Counted from the stretch's first letter, positions 1 through 8,358 are shown. The stretch is DNA of 64,000 nt from Brevundimonas sp. SL130 (GCF_026625805.1 NZ_CP113064.1:1550001-1614000), one strand, 5' to 3'. The notes: generated by a model from the sequence alone, not told the origin. Made by a program: numbers and translations.

Positions 1-284
1 AACACGCATCAGACACTCCCCTCCAGCTCCGAAAAGCTAGCCTGCGTGTCCACCAAAGCGAGGCAGGACCAATGCGCGCATCCCGTCGTCCTGCATTCCA
101 ACCTCCGTCGCGTCATAATTGACGCGTCTCGACGATGCCGGGGTGAAAAGCAGTGTGCAACGTTCGGGTTGTGCAAATATACACCTAAAGATGTGACTGA
201 GCGTCGCTTCTCCGTGCCTCGCCCGCGCTCGTTGAGAAGGGCGCCCGACGTGCAGTGGTCGCTCGACGCGCGGTGTCGCGCGGG
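1..284. other. no gene recognised
   Basis: This stretch lies downstream of the exporter gene that ends at 285. Open frames exist on both strands but none resembles a protein family and their composition is that of GC-rich shadows. I see no clear terminator hairpin. A gene cut by the window edge cannot be excluded. Confidence 0.4.
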
Positions 285-2411
285 TCAAGCGGCCGCGAGG
301 GCGGCGCACTGCTCGGCCGTGACGAGCACGCCGCCCCGCACCACGAGCACCCGATCCGCACGCTTCAGCAGCGCCGGGCGGTGCGCGACGACGATGCGCG
401 TGATCGGCAGGGCGGCGATCAGGTCCGCGATCAATTCTTCCGTCTCGACATCCAGGTTCGCCGTGCCCTCGTCTAGGACCAGAATCTTCGGCTGGCGGTA
501 GAGGGCGCGCGCGAGCAGGACGCGCTGTTTTTGCCCCCCCGAGAGGGTCGAGCCCATGTCCCCGACGAGGGACAGATACTGCATCGGCATGCGGACGATG
601 TCCTCGTGCACCTGGGCGGCCCAGGCGGCCTGGTGCACACGCTGCATGTCGAGATCGGGGTCGAAGAAGGCGATATTGTCCGCGATCGTGCCGGACAGAA
701 GACGATCATCCTGAGCCACAACCCCGACCTGCTCGCGCCAGGCCCGCCAGGACGCGTTCGTCGCAGGACGTCCGTCGAGTTCGATCCGACCTCCGGTCGG
801 CGCTTGAAGTCCTAGCATCAACTTCAGGAGCGTGGTCTTGCCGCCGCCTGACGCCCCTGTGATGGCAAGGAATTCCCCGGGTTCGACATCCAGGTTTAGC
901 CCCTCGAGGATGAGGCGATCCGCGTCGCCATAGCGAAACTCGACATCGCGAAGCCGCATGCCGCCGCGCACCGCCAGGGCGGTAGGCGTGACCTGGGGGG
1001 TGTCGGCCTCTGCCGTCACGATGTCCGCGAGGCGATCAAGATGCAGGCCCAGGAACTTGAATTGGATGGCCTGGTTGATCAGCGCGTTCGCCCGGTCGGT
1101 GAAGGTCTGCCTGAACGATAGGAAGGCGAACAGCATGCCGACAGAAAATCCGGCTCCGTCCAAGATGATTTTGGCGCCCAGATAGATCACCAGAACGGTC
1201 TGCAGGCCAGTCACGAGGCCCTGTGTGAAGCTGAGCGATATCTGGAATTTTCCAACCGACACGGACGCATTGATCACGTTGGCGTAGAGATTTCGCCAGG
1301 CGCTCTCACGCTCCGCTTCACGGCCCATAATCTTGATGGTGGTCGCTGCGCGAACAGTCTCCATGATGTGCGACTGCTCATATGCCGTCGAGATGATCTG
1401 TTCCTCCGTCCGCGCCTTGAGCATCGGGAAGACGGTGAACGCGATCGCCAGGTTGGTCGCCACCGCCGCAACAACCACCGCAGCCAGGATTGGAGAATAG
1501 AGAAGCAGGATCACCACGGCGACGACGGCCATCAGGCCATCAATGATCGCGGCGATAACCCCTCGCGTGAGAACGTCCTGAATAGCGGACGCGGAGCCGA
1601 TCCGCGAGATGATGTCCCCCACATGCCGCTTCTCGAACCAGTCGCTGCGCAGGCGCATCAGATGGCGGACGAGATTCCCGACCATCTGGAAGCTGAGGAG
1701 TTGACCGAAGACCTGCAGGGCCCAGGCGCGAAGCGCCTCAATCGCCGACTGGATCACGACGAGCGCTCCGAAGCCCAGCGCCAGCACCGTCAGCAGATCG
1801 CGGTCCGCCCTGAGTATGCCTTCATCGACGACCAGCTGCATCTGGAACGGCATGGCGAAGGCCGCGACCTGCAGGGCGACCGATAGTCCGAGAATCTGGA
1901 AGAAGGCCGGCCAGAAACCGACTATCTTTGACCAGAGGCTCGTGAGCCTGATGGGGGCGCGCGCGGTGATCGGCGCGAAGGTGTCAGACGGTGCGACCTC
2001 CAGCACCACCCCGGTGAAATGGTTGGAGAGTTCGGCCAGGGAGAGGGACCGCGCGCCTAGGGCGGGATCGTGGATGATCGCCTTGCCGTTTCGGATCGAC
2101 TTCAGCACCACGAAATGGTTCAGGTCCCAGTGCAGAATGGCCGGAACGCGGACCTTTTCCAGCGCCTTCAGGTCAACCTTTAGAGCCCGCGGCGCCAAGC
2201 CGAGGCCGTCGGCGAGGCCCATTATGCTTCGGAGCGTCGCCCCGGACATCGACAGGGAAAACCTTTGCCTGAGGCCGTTCAGATCGACGTCGTGGCCATG
2301 AAAGCGCGCAATCATCGCCATACAGGCTAAGCCGCACTCCGCAGCCTCAGCGCCCTGGATAATCGGAAGCCGCTTACTGCGGCCGAAGTTCAGTTCGGGA
2401 AAGCCCGTCAT
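285..2411 (-). CDS. C39 peptidase-containing ABC exporter (bacteriocin type)
   Basis: Inner-membrane exporter that should cut a double-glycine-type leader from a small peptide and pump the peptide out with an HlyD adaptor. The N-terminal C39 peptidase shows its catalytic Cys in QGAEAAECGLACMAM (Cys 26 from the chosen start) and His in LHWDLNHFVVL, followed by HDP. A multi-helix transmembrane domain occupies the middle. The C-terminal ATPase has Walker A GASGGGKTT, signature LSGGQKQR and Walker B ILVLDEGTANLD. About 708 residues is the full family length, so it looks functional. I chose the ATG at 2411 because it overlaps the stop of the upstream HlyD gene (ATGA); an upstream ATG would add 13 poor residues. 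The leader-bearing peptide at 8419-8586 is the likely substrate, which is inference. Confidence 0.93.
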   Translation of the reverse strand: MTGFPELNFGRSKRLPIIQGAEAAECGLACMAMIARFHGHDVDLNGLRQRFSLSMSGATLRSIMGLADGLGLAPRALKVDLKALEKVRVPAILHWDLNHFVVLKSIRNGKAIIHDPALGARSLSLAELSNHFTGVVLEVAPSDTFAPITARAPIRLTSLWSKIVGFWPAFFQILGLSVALQVAAFAMPFQMQLVVDEGILRADRDLLTVLALGFGALVVIQSAIEALRAWALQVFGQLLSFQMVGNLVRHLMRLRSDWFEKRHVGDIISRIGSASAIQDVLTRGVIAAIIDGLMAVVAVVILLLYSPILAAVVVAAVATNLAIAFTVFPMLKARTEEQIISTAYEQSHIMETVRAATTIKIMGREAERESAWRNLYANVINASVSVGKFQISLSFTQGLVTGLQTVLVIYLGAKIILDGAGFSVGMLFAFLSFRQTFTDRANALINQAIQFKFLGLHLDRLADIVTAEADTPQVTPTALAVRGGMRLRDVEFRYGDADRLILEGLNLDVEPGEFLAITGASGGGKTTLLKLMLGLQAPTGGRIELDGRPATNASWRAWREQVGVVAQDDRLLSGTIADNIAFFDPDLDMQRVHQAAWAAQVHEDIVRMPMQYLSLVGDMGSTLSGGQKQRVLLARALYRQPKILVLDEGTANLDVETEELIADLIAALPITRIVVAHRPALLKRADRVLVVRGGVLVTAEQCAALAAA

Positions 2412-3652
2412 TTGCGTCGTCCTGCGGCGTAGAGGGGATCCAGGAGCCATTCGAGGAGAGAGCGTCGGTCGATCACGACGTCGGCGTTGAGCAGCATGCC
2501 CGGCTGCAGGGGAACGCGTCGTCCATAGGCGGACACCGTGCTGCTCTTCATTCTGACGCGGACGCGGAAGACCGGTTCACTCGCCTGAAGGCCCGGAATG
2601 GCTACCTCCGCCGGAGCGAGCACCGTCCTGGACACCGACGTCACAACCCCTTCTCCCGTGCCGAACTTCTCGTGGGGAAAGGCCTGGTACATGAGCCGCA
2701 CGTCCTGTCCCTCGTGAATGAAGCCCGACGCGCGCGTCGGTGCGTAGAGTTCGGCCTCAAGGGGAGAGTCGCCAGCTGTCATGACCGCGATCGCGACGCC
2801 AGGCTCGACGGTCTGCCCCTGATTGACGGGCAGGGCGGCCACCCGGCCGGCGACCGTGGCGACGACCACATAGGTCGACTGGACGGCCGCCTGGGTGACC
2901 TGCTGATCGAGGCCGGCGCGCGCCGTGCTTGCCTCCGCCGCGGCTACGGCGAGGTCGATCGGAATGGCGGTCAGACGGGCGTCGACCTCTCCGATCTCTC
3001 GTTCGTACGTCAGAGCCTCGGCTGACAATTCCGACAGTTCCTGATCGACGACGAGCTCCGCCGAGCGCCGGGATTCTAGCTCCCGCCGGGGCAGGAAGCC
3101 CTGGGCCGCGATGGTCTCGGCGCGCGAAACTTCGCTGCGGGCGAACTCGAGCCGCTGGCGCTGCAACCCGATCCTCCGGCGGGTTTCCGATAATTCTCTG
3201 ACCAGGGCGGCGCGCCGCCCTGTCATCTGTCGGTGTTCGGCTTCCAGAGCTTGCCTCGCGGCCTGAGCCCGGGCCTGAGCGGCCACGCCCTGAGTGGCGA
3301 AGCTCTCGGACAGGGCGACGTAGCTGTCCCCCGATAGAAGCGCCGAGGACAGGGTCACCGTCGCGATCGGTTGTCCCACCTCGAGCCTCTGCCCCTCCTC
3401 GACATGCAGTTGAGCGACCACGCCGCCTTGCCGCGCGGGGACGCGGATCAGGCCCGCTTTGGGCGCAAGCCAGCCAGACACGGTTTCGCGCCGGGCATAG
3501 GAGGCGGTGGACGCAAAGAGCGCCCCGGCGAGCACGACGGCGCAGGCAAGAAAGCCGAGGACGCGGGACGGCGTCGATGACGCCAGCACCACTTCGCCGG
3601 CCAGTCGGCGCGTCGCATGGGAGACGGCTTCTTTTCTGAAAAGGTCTGTCAT
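2408..3652 (-). CDS. HlyD-family periplasmic adaptor
   Basis: Membrane fusion protein that links the C39 ABC exporter to an outer-membrane channel. It has a short cytoplasmic N-terminus, one transmembrane helix (about residues 30-50, VLGFLACAVVLAGALFAS), a lipoyl half-motif (GGVVAQLHVEEGQRLEVGQPI), a long coiled-coil hairpin rich in Arg, Glu and Ala, and a beta-barrel C-terminus. At 414 residues it matches CvaA/RaxA-type adaptors. It is translationally coupled to the exporter by ATGA overlap, and its own ATG overlaps the stop of a small upstream frame. No TolC gene is nearby, so a chromosomal one is presumably used. A decayed relative lies at 8710-8955. Confidence 0.93.
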   Translation of the reverse strand: MTDLFRKEAVSHATRRLAGEVVLASSTPSRVLGFLACAVVLAGALFASTASYARRETVSGWLAPKAGLIRVPARQGGVVAQLHVEEGQRLEVGQPIATVTLSSALLSGDSYVALSESFATQGVAAQARAQAARQALEAEHRQMTGRRAALVRELSETRRRIGLQRQRLEFARSEVSRAETIAAQGFLPRRELESRRSAELVVDQELSELSAEALTYEREIGEVDARLTAIPIDLAVAAAEASTARAGLDQQVTQAAVQSTYVVVATVAGRVAALPVNQGQTVEPGVAIAVMTAGDSPLEAELYAPTRASGFIHEGQDVRLMYQAFPHEKFGTGEGVVTSVSRTVLAPAEVAIPGLQASEPVFRVRVRMKSSTVSAYGRRVPLQPGMLLNADVVIDRRSLLEWLLDPLYAAGRRK

Positions 3653-3786
3653 CTGCGATCCAACCGCTCCGGCGTCGCCGGCGGTCTGGGTTTGAGGTCC
3701 GAACGCTCTGTTGCGGGCGGTCCTGTTAGGTCGGTGTGCGGGGTGGGAGAGCCGGCGCGGTCGCCTTCGATGTCTGCTTCGCTCAC
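3649..3786 (-). CDS. possible 45-residue coupled small ORF upstream of hlyD
   Basis: A GTG-started frame whose TGA overlaps the ATG of the HlyD gene (ATGA). The peptide is proline- and charge-rich (for example SPTPHTDLTGPPATE), with no signal, membrane helix or double-glycine leader. It could be a leader cistron that couples translation to hlyD, or simply open GC-rich DNA. The frame stays open upstream to a stop near 3850, close to a TTGACA hexamer (3848-3853, minus strand) that could be a -35 element. I do not recognise a family. Confidence 0.28.
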   Translation of the reverse strand: MSEADIEGDRAGSPTPHTDLTGPPATERSDLKPRPPATPERLDRR

Positions 3787-3962
3787 ATCGCAGGATTGGG
3801 TTTTTGAGCCTGATCCCACCCCGTGGAGTGCGGCCCGGAGGCGTTTATGTCAACTCATGAGGGTGTAAATCTATCGCAAGACGAGCTGTTGGCGTCGAGG
3901 CGGCGGGCCGAAGCGGTATTGGTCTCGAGCTTCGTCAGGACGATGATCAGGGTGTCGCCGTT

Positions 3963-4388
3963 TCAGGACCGCGCGCTGGTGTGCATCAGTCGGCGGGCCT
4001 CGAAGGGCGCGACGGCCAGCAGGGCGAGAAGGGCCACGCCAAGCATCCACCGCACCTCGACATTTGTCCTCAGCAGGAGGGTGGGTGCGGCCAACGCCAG
4101 GGCATGGGTCAGCACCGTGACCAACTGCGCGCCCGAGGCGGCCACGAGCCACCAGCGGTCGAACCGGACGGTCAGCCAGAAGAGCGCGAGGAATGTCGCG
4201 ACATCGACAGTCGCGACGCCGACACGCCAGCCGGAGATCTCGAGAGGCGTGACCATCTGGGTTGCAACGAACGCCGCAAGGACTGAGGCGGCTGCAATCC
4301 GCTCCGGCCGCCGACCCGCGAACAGACACCAGCTGACGCTCGCGGCCGTCAGAGCCCAGTAGGCCGTGATGGAGAGGGCGAGCGTCAG
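3963..4388 (-). CDS. small hydrophobic membrane protein of unknown function
   Basis: About 140 residues with three to four predicted membrane helices, including YWALTAASVSWCLF, VATFLALFWLTVRF, LVTVLTHALALAAP and MLGVALLALLAVAP. The hydrophobic coding signal continues upstream of the first ATG (4256) to a stop at 4398-4400, which is the end of the preceding gene. No ATG, GTG or TTG lies in that extension, so I place the start at the CTG at 4388, which gives a natural first helix. It sits in the same small-gene block as the next three genes. No family is recognised; the start is the weak point. Confidence 0.55.
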   Translation of the reverse strand: MTLALSITAYWALTAASVSWCLFAGRRPERIAAASVLAAFVATQMVTPLEISGWRVGVATVDVATFLALFWLTVRFDRWWLVAASGAQLVTVLTHALALAAPTLLLRTNVEVRWMLGVALLALLAVAPFEARRLMHTSARS

Positions 4389-4397
4389 CGGCCTGGC

Positions 4398-4748
4398 TCA
4401 GGACACGGCGGTGAGATGGCGGGCGTTGCTGGTCTCGCGGATGGGGCGATCATCTGCGGGCTTCGTTTCGGGACCGGCGAGACGCCATTCGATCCGCATC
4501 CGCTCGGCGTCCGCCTTCATCTGGTGATGGGCGGCGACGACGGCGCCGCGGGCGGCGCCGACGGTGTTCATGGCCTGGAGAATATTGGCCAGTGCATCCT
4601 GGCCGATCACGGCCGAGATTTTCTGATCCACGCGCCCCGCCGTCATACTGGAGACAAGCAGGGCGGCCTCGGATAAGGCGTGATCGAGCGCGTGTTCGGT
4701 CGAATAGAGACGGCGGGCCAGATCCTGGCCGAAGTCCGAGCGGTTCAT
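4398..4748 (-). CDS. hypothetical protein, 116 residues
   Basis: A soluble, mostly helical, Ala-rich protein without a recognised domain. The ATG at 4748 is preceded by AGGAG at good spacing (caggagttcccATG), which makes the gene convincing. The first 90 residues look like a folded helical domain with regular hydrophobic spacing (LARRLYSTEHALDHALSEAA, LANILQAMNTVGAARGAVV); the tail is charged. It lies between the LuxR-type gene and the membrane-protein gene on one strand, so co-expression is likely. Function unknown. Confidence 0.6.
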   Translation of the reverse strand: MNRSDFGQDLARRLYSTEHALDHALSEAALLVSSMTAGRVDQKISAVIGQDALANILQAMNTVGAARGAVVAAHHQMKADAERMRIEWRLAGPETKPADDRPIRETSNARHLTAVS

Positions 4749-4776
4749 GGGAACTCCTGTAAATCCATAGTGGAGC

Positions 4777-5400
4777 CTACTGGAGGAGGGTATGGATCGA
4801 GACGAGCACGGCCATGATCACCACCACCAACAAGGCAGCGATGAGAACTAGGCCGACCCGCGGCAAGAGGCCGCGAGGGGGGATGGGCGGGATGTGGAGG
4901 CCGATCGACTGTGGGCGATCGCGCCCAGCGCCAGCACCTCCCTCAGGAGATCCGTCGTCGACAGACTGAACGCGGTCTCGCGGGTGGTCTGGAGGATGTG
5001 CAGGACCGCGTTGCGATGCGCCCCGTCGCGCGCTGTCTCCTGAAGCACCGTCTCCAGGTCCGCCCAGTCCCACTGGGGAAGGTCGTGATCTCTTGTCATA
5101 AGCAGCTCCGTTGTCCGGAGCAGAAGGCAAGGTTTCGCCGGGCAGGGCGATAATGGAAAAACCCTCTCCATACCCGGTATGGAGACAGCCGGCCTGACGG
5201 AGAAGCTGCACGGCTGCGCGACTGCTGGTGACGCTCAGCTTGCGCCTGGCGTTGGCGAGGTGCGACTCCACCGTGGCAACGGCAAGCCCGAGGCGATCCG
5301 CAATCTCGCCGGCCTGCAGGTGGTCCGCGACGCCTTCGAGGCACCGCCGCTCTTGTCGGGTGAGGCGCGCGGCGGCGATCCTTTCGATCTCTTCAGCCAT
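4777..5400 (-). CDS. LuxR-type helix-turn-helix protein with C-terminal membrane helix
   Basis: Residues 12-70 form a LuxR/sigma-70 region 4 type helix-turn-helix (LTRQERRCLEGVADHLQAGEIADRLGLAVATVESHLANARRKLSV). The last 30 residues are a strong membrane anchor (VGLVLIAALLVVVIMAVLVSI). Membrane-anchored LuxR-type regulators of this layout occur in sphingomonads and Caulobacterales. Between the two parts, about residues 100-165, the frame reads as low-complexity Gly/Arg/Ser sequence, while another frame there (4848-5099) reads as a better protein. This suggests two genes overlapping or a pair of frameshifts. The gene lies 11 bases behind the XRE gene and is probably in its operon. Confidence 0.6.
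   Translation of the reverse strand: MAEEIERIAAARLTRQERRCLEGVADHLQAGEIADRLGLAVATVESHLANARRKLSVTSSRAAVQLLRQAGCLHTGYGEGFSIIALPGETLPSAPDNGAAYDKRSRPSPVGLGGPGDGASGDSARRGASQRGPAHPPDHPRDRVQSVDDGSPEGGAGAGRDRPQSIGLHIPPIPPRGLLPRVGLVLIAALLVVVIMAVLVSIHTLLQ
4848..5099 (-). CDS. overlapping small ORF inside the LuxR-type gene
   Basis: The ATG at 5099 has GGAG six bases upstream (ggagctgcttATG). The product is amphipathic and protein-like for about 65 residues (WDWADLETVLQETARDG, LHILQTTRETAFSLS, DLLREVLALGAIA), then turns into Ser/Arg-rich sequence exactly where the host frame becomes a membrane helix. The natural protein may therefore be this segment joined by a frameshift to the membrane anchor of the 4777-5400 frame. 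I cannot tell a sequencing error, a decayed gene and a true overlap apart. Confidence 0.4.
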   Translation of the reverse strand: MTRDHDLPQWDWADLETVLQETARDGAHRNAVLHILQTTRETAFSLSTTDLLREVLALGAIAHSRSASTSRPSPLAASCRGSA

Positions 5401-5411
5401 GGGCGAGGACG

Positions 5412-5822
5412 TCAGCGCGCGTCAGGCGCATTGGTCCCGGCATGCCGGCTCGCCGGAGACGTGCCTTCGGGTCGTGCCCCGCGAAGAAACGCCTTCGCCA
5501 CGTCGAGAAGAAGCTGTTGCTTGTCCTCGGGTAGGGCGGCTGCAGCCATTCGGATCTGGTGCATGAGATCCGTCGCTGGCAAAGCATCGTCATCTTCAGG
5601 CAACAGGGCAGAGATCGCGCATCCCAAGCTGGCGGCGATAGAGGCCAGGGTGGTGGCGGCGACCCGATTGGCTCCCGTCTCGTACTTCTGGACCTGCTGG
5701 TAGGTGACGCCAATCCGAGCGGCCAGGTCAGCCTGGCTCCATCCGAGATCGTTCCGATGCGCTCGAATCGCGGCGCCGATCAGGACGTCGAGGGTGCTGG
5801 AGGTCGTAGAAGATCGGGGCAT
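5412..5822 (-). CDS. XRE-family helix-turn-helix regulator
   Basis: Cytoplasmic DNA-binding protein of 136 residues. Residues 12-70 are a Cro/CI-type HTH (IGAAIRAHRNDLGWSQADLAARIGVTYQQVQKYETGANRVAATTLASIAASLG). The C-terminal half has a helix ending DVAKAFLRGARPEG and a polar tail. It is a paralog of the proteins at 6421-6834 and 19535-19873, which share the recognition-helix core VTxQQVQKYExGxNRxA. It starts a run of small minus-strand genes leading towards the exporter. Targets unknown. Confidence 0.85.
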   Translation of the reverse strand: MPRSSTTSSTLDVLIGAAIRAHRNDLGWSQADLAARIGVTYQQVQKYETGANRVAATTLASIAASLGCAISALLPEDDDALPATDLMHQIRMAAAALPEDKQQLLLDVAKAFLRGARPEGTSPASRHAGTNAPDAR

Positions 5823-6100
5823 GGCTGGGCCGGTAAAGGACTGACGACGTCCATATAGAGGCTAGACCGGCGTTTGCAGCGGAAAATCTTAGGTTGATCG
5901 GCCGTGAGGGCGGACGTCGGCTTCCTCGCCAGGCGCGACATCTGGCCCGCCCGGCCGGGCGAGTGGGTTGCGCGCCTGAGTCCAGGCCCAACCCCGACCG
6001 GACGGCCCGTGAAGGTGCAGTTTTGTCCTCCTACCGTCGAGTGGCGGCCTGACAGCATACGACGGGAGCGTGCGAAATCCGCCGGAAGGCGACATTGGAA

Positions 6101-6330
6101 TGCGACCCCAAAGTAGATCGAACCGCAGATACTCCAACAGCGTCAATTTGCCCGAGCCCAGACCGCCGATGATGGCATTAAATCCGTCGTTGACAGATAT
6201 CTCGGAATCTTTCCCTGTGAGAAACGAAGTAACCCTTATGGTCAGATCTCGTTGGTTGGGCTGTAGAGGTGCATCGTAGCAAACACGGGCTTGGTCAGCC
6301 AAAACAGCTTGTCGGATACGGATTGCACTA
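6101..6330 (-). pseudogene. remnant of an AAA ATPase (TrlF-like P-loop region)
   Basis: The minus-strand translation contains FNAIIGGLGSGKLTLLEYLRF, which matches the P-loop and following helix of large SMC/TrlF-type ATPases (usual form GGxGSGKSTLLEYLR). The Lys of the P-loop is kept but the next Ser is Leu. Only about 70 related residues remain; coding likeness stops around 6101 and a stop codon blocks extension above 6330. A parent of this kind is usually many hundred residues long, so this is a fragment of a lost gene, perhaps defence-related. Confidence 0.5.
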
Positions 6331-6420
6331 CACCATCACCGTGTGCCGCTGACTGCAACGACAACGCTGATGTGGTGTTTTGACTGTCACGACATTCCGA
6401 ATTCGCGTTATGTCGGGGCC

Positions 6421-6834
6421 ATGCCCCAGCCTGCCTCACAGTCTCCCGCTCCGACCGACCCTGAACAAGCCTTCGACCGTCAGGTCGGTGAACGACTGAA
6501 GGCCTACCGCCGTGCGGCCCGCCTCAGCCAGACCGAACTCGGCAGGCGGATCGGCGTGACGTTTCAGCAGGTCCAGAAATACGAGAACGGTTTCAACCGG
6601 ATTGCGGCTTCGCGGCTTTGGCTTGTCGCTAGATGCCTAGGTGTGCCGGTCACCGCCCTGATCGGAGACGATGAGGCGGCGACATCCGAGGGGCCGGCAA
6701 GCGATGTGGCTCGCCTGCTTCAGGCGTGGAGGGCGATGGACCCAGCTCATCGGGCCCCGCTTCTGACCCTGATGGAGAATCTCGGCACGATCCCTCGCTC
6801 GAAGCGTGGTCATCGGCCAACCGTCACGACCTGA
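6421..6834 (+). CDS. XRE-family helix-turn-helix regulator
   Basis: A 137-residue DNA-binding protein whose HTH spans about residues 20-75 (VGERLKAYRRAARLSQTELGRRIGVTFQQVQKYENGFNRIAASRLWLVARCLG). The C-terminal part has the pattern DVARLLQAWRAMDPAHRAPLLTLMENLG, like the protein at 19535-19873. I chose the ATG at 6421 because upstream residues are unlike the family. It is divergent from the ATPase remnant and stands alone on the plus strand. Confidence 0.82.
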   Translation: MPQPASQSPAPTDPEQAFDRQVGERLKAYRRAARLSQTELGRRIGVTFQQVQKYENGFNRIAASRLWLVARCLGVPVTALIGDDEAATSEGPASDVARLLQAWRAMDPAHRAPLLTLMENLGTIPRSKRGHRPTVTT

Positions 6835-7056
6835 AAGCACCGCAGGGGGGGGGGGCGACGCTGCAATGGAAAGGATCTCAACCGTTCCTGTGTCAGGCAG
6901 ATTGAGTTTTCCTCCTCGGTCCTTTCGTGGCGCCCTTGCGGGTCTGCTGCTCCCGACGCTCTGCGCTGCCGTCGCACGCCTGAGCGCCAGGCGGCGCAGC
7001 GGAGCCGCAGTCGAGGCTGGGGCGGTCTGGCTGAAGCCTGGCGGGCGGGACCGAGA

Positions 7057-7482
7057 TAGGACGGATCCAGGGGTGATGCCTGCCCGTTCTGCGGGACTTT
7101 GCCTTGCGACATGCAGGACAGACCCGCCAGTGTCGCCAGCCTCAAGAACAAGCCCCAGCCGATCCCTGGCGAATGGCTCTCGGACCAGGTCCGGTATGGG
7201 CTCGGTCAACATCCGTCGTCCCGCATCGTCCAGTGTCAGATCAAAACGGGCGAGCAGAGGCAGTCCGATCAGAGCCGCTCCCTGGCGCTGTGGATGGTCC
7301 CCGATGCCGACGGGCGCCCTGTGCAGAGGTACGCCAGCGGACATGACCGTCTCGACGGCCGTGGTATCGCGCACGGTGACCCCAGAGACATCGCCCTTAA
7401 ACCAAGCAGCAGGGGCTGGATGGAGATGGATGTGTTCCCGATCCCAAGCCTGACAACCGCTGCGTCAGGCTCCTCCTGAGAG
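7057..7482 (-). pseudogene. decayed aspartyl protease with PDZ-like end
   Basis: Directly behind the intact aspartyl protease, the minus strand carries the C-terminal half of a related protein in two frames. First PDAAVVRLGIGNTSISIQP, then after a frame change GVTVRDTTAVETVMSAGVPL, the lobe motif AALIGLPLLARFDLTLD, and a PDZ-like stretch (GLVLEAGDTGGSVLHVARQSPAERAGITPGSVL). Coding likeness ends near 7057, followed by a G tract at 6846. No DTG active site remains. I read it as a truncated, frameshifted retropepsin-PDZ gene, probably once a partner or duplicate of the upstream protease. Confidence 0.5.
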
Positions 7483-8358
7483 CTACGGCGTGATGGTTAT
7501 AGATTTTCGCGTGAGGCGGAGGCTGGCGAACTGACCCAAGGTGTCCATGCCGAGGATCATTTCCGGGCATGGAGCAGAACAGCCTCCGCGTGGCGGGAAG
7601 TCCACAACGACAACGGAGGCGACTGGGAGGCCCCGTACCAAGATCGGTCTGTTGTAGCGGATCGCTGAGACCTCTCGACCCGATGCTCCGCGAATAACGG
7701 TCGGCACACCTTCGGATCCGTCCTGGACATTCAGCAGAGCGGCCATCTGGGGATTAATCAGGGTCGTCTGACCGCCCGTATCCACATAAATGGCCGTCGC
7801 CTCGCACCGATCATCCAGACTGAAACGGGGTTTGGCGGCGTCACAGTTGACGAACCCGGCAGCGCCGGTTTCAGCCTGCCCGGGTTCGTCCAGAGTGAGG
7901 CGCCGGAGCCTGAAGTCAAAGGCCGCATCGTAACCATCCAGGAAATCCATTCCCACCATAGCCTCGGCCCTCAGGATCGGGACGTCCACGACAACCGCCG
8001 CCAGATCCCAGTCACCCGGCGCGCCGCCGAGGGAGGTGATCTTAACTCCGGCTATCCGGCCCCTGACGCCCCTGCCGTCGACGCCCCGCATGGGTGCCGT
8101 TCTGACGATCGGGATGAACCTTAGTGCAAGCCGTGATGCCGTCGCTGGCGTCGTCAGGAACGGCGACGAAAGCCCGGTATCAACAAGGGCGTTCAAACTC
8201 TGACCCGACACAACGGTCTGGATGTAGATGCGTCCATCGTCACCAAGCGTAAAATCACTTTGGACGGGTTCTGCAGCCGACGCGCATGATGCCAGAACAG
8301 CAGATAGAACAACGCCACCAAATAACCGGATCAGATTTCTAGACAAAATATCTCTCAC
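7483..8358 (-). CDS. two-lobed retropepsin-like aspartyl protease, lipoprotein
   Basis: A 291-residue envelope protein. The signal sequence ends in a lipobox (VLASCAS, Cys 25), so it is probably lipid-anchored facing the periplasm. Two Asp-Thr-Gly active sites are visible, LVDTGLSS (Asp 60) and YVDTGGQT (Asp 193), each followed by the partner motif of retropepsin folds (MVGMDFL, ILGMDTL). Both lobes are therefore in one chain, as in pepsin. The start is the GTG at 8358; no good ribosome site is visible and an ATG just upstream runs into TGA. It lies 60 bases behind the microcin-like peptide gene on the same strand with a hairpin between, which suggests processing of, or protection from, that peptide. 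This role is inference. Confidence 0.8.
   Translation of the reverse strand: MRDILSRNLIRLFGGVVLSAVLASCASAAEPVQSDFTLGDDGRIYIQTVVSGQSLNALVDTGLSSPFLTTPATASRLALRFIPIVRTAPMRGVDGRGVRGRIAGVKITSLGGAPGDWDLAAVVVDVPILRAEAMVGMDFLDGYDAAFDFRLRRLTLDEPGQAETGAAGFVNCDAAKPRFSLDDRCEATAIYVDTGGQTTLINPQMAALLNVQDGSEGVPTVIRGASGREVSAIRYNRPILVRGLPVASVVVVDFPPRGGCSAPCPEMILGMDTLGQFASLRLTRKSITITP

Noticed and set aside
6846..6856. G tract as a phase-variation switch
   Set aside because: It lies in decayed, non-coding sequence between the XRE gene and the protease remnant, so length changes would have no clear effect.
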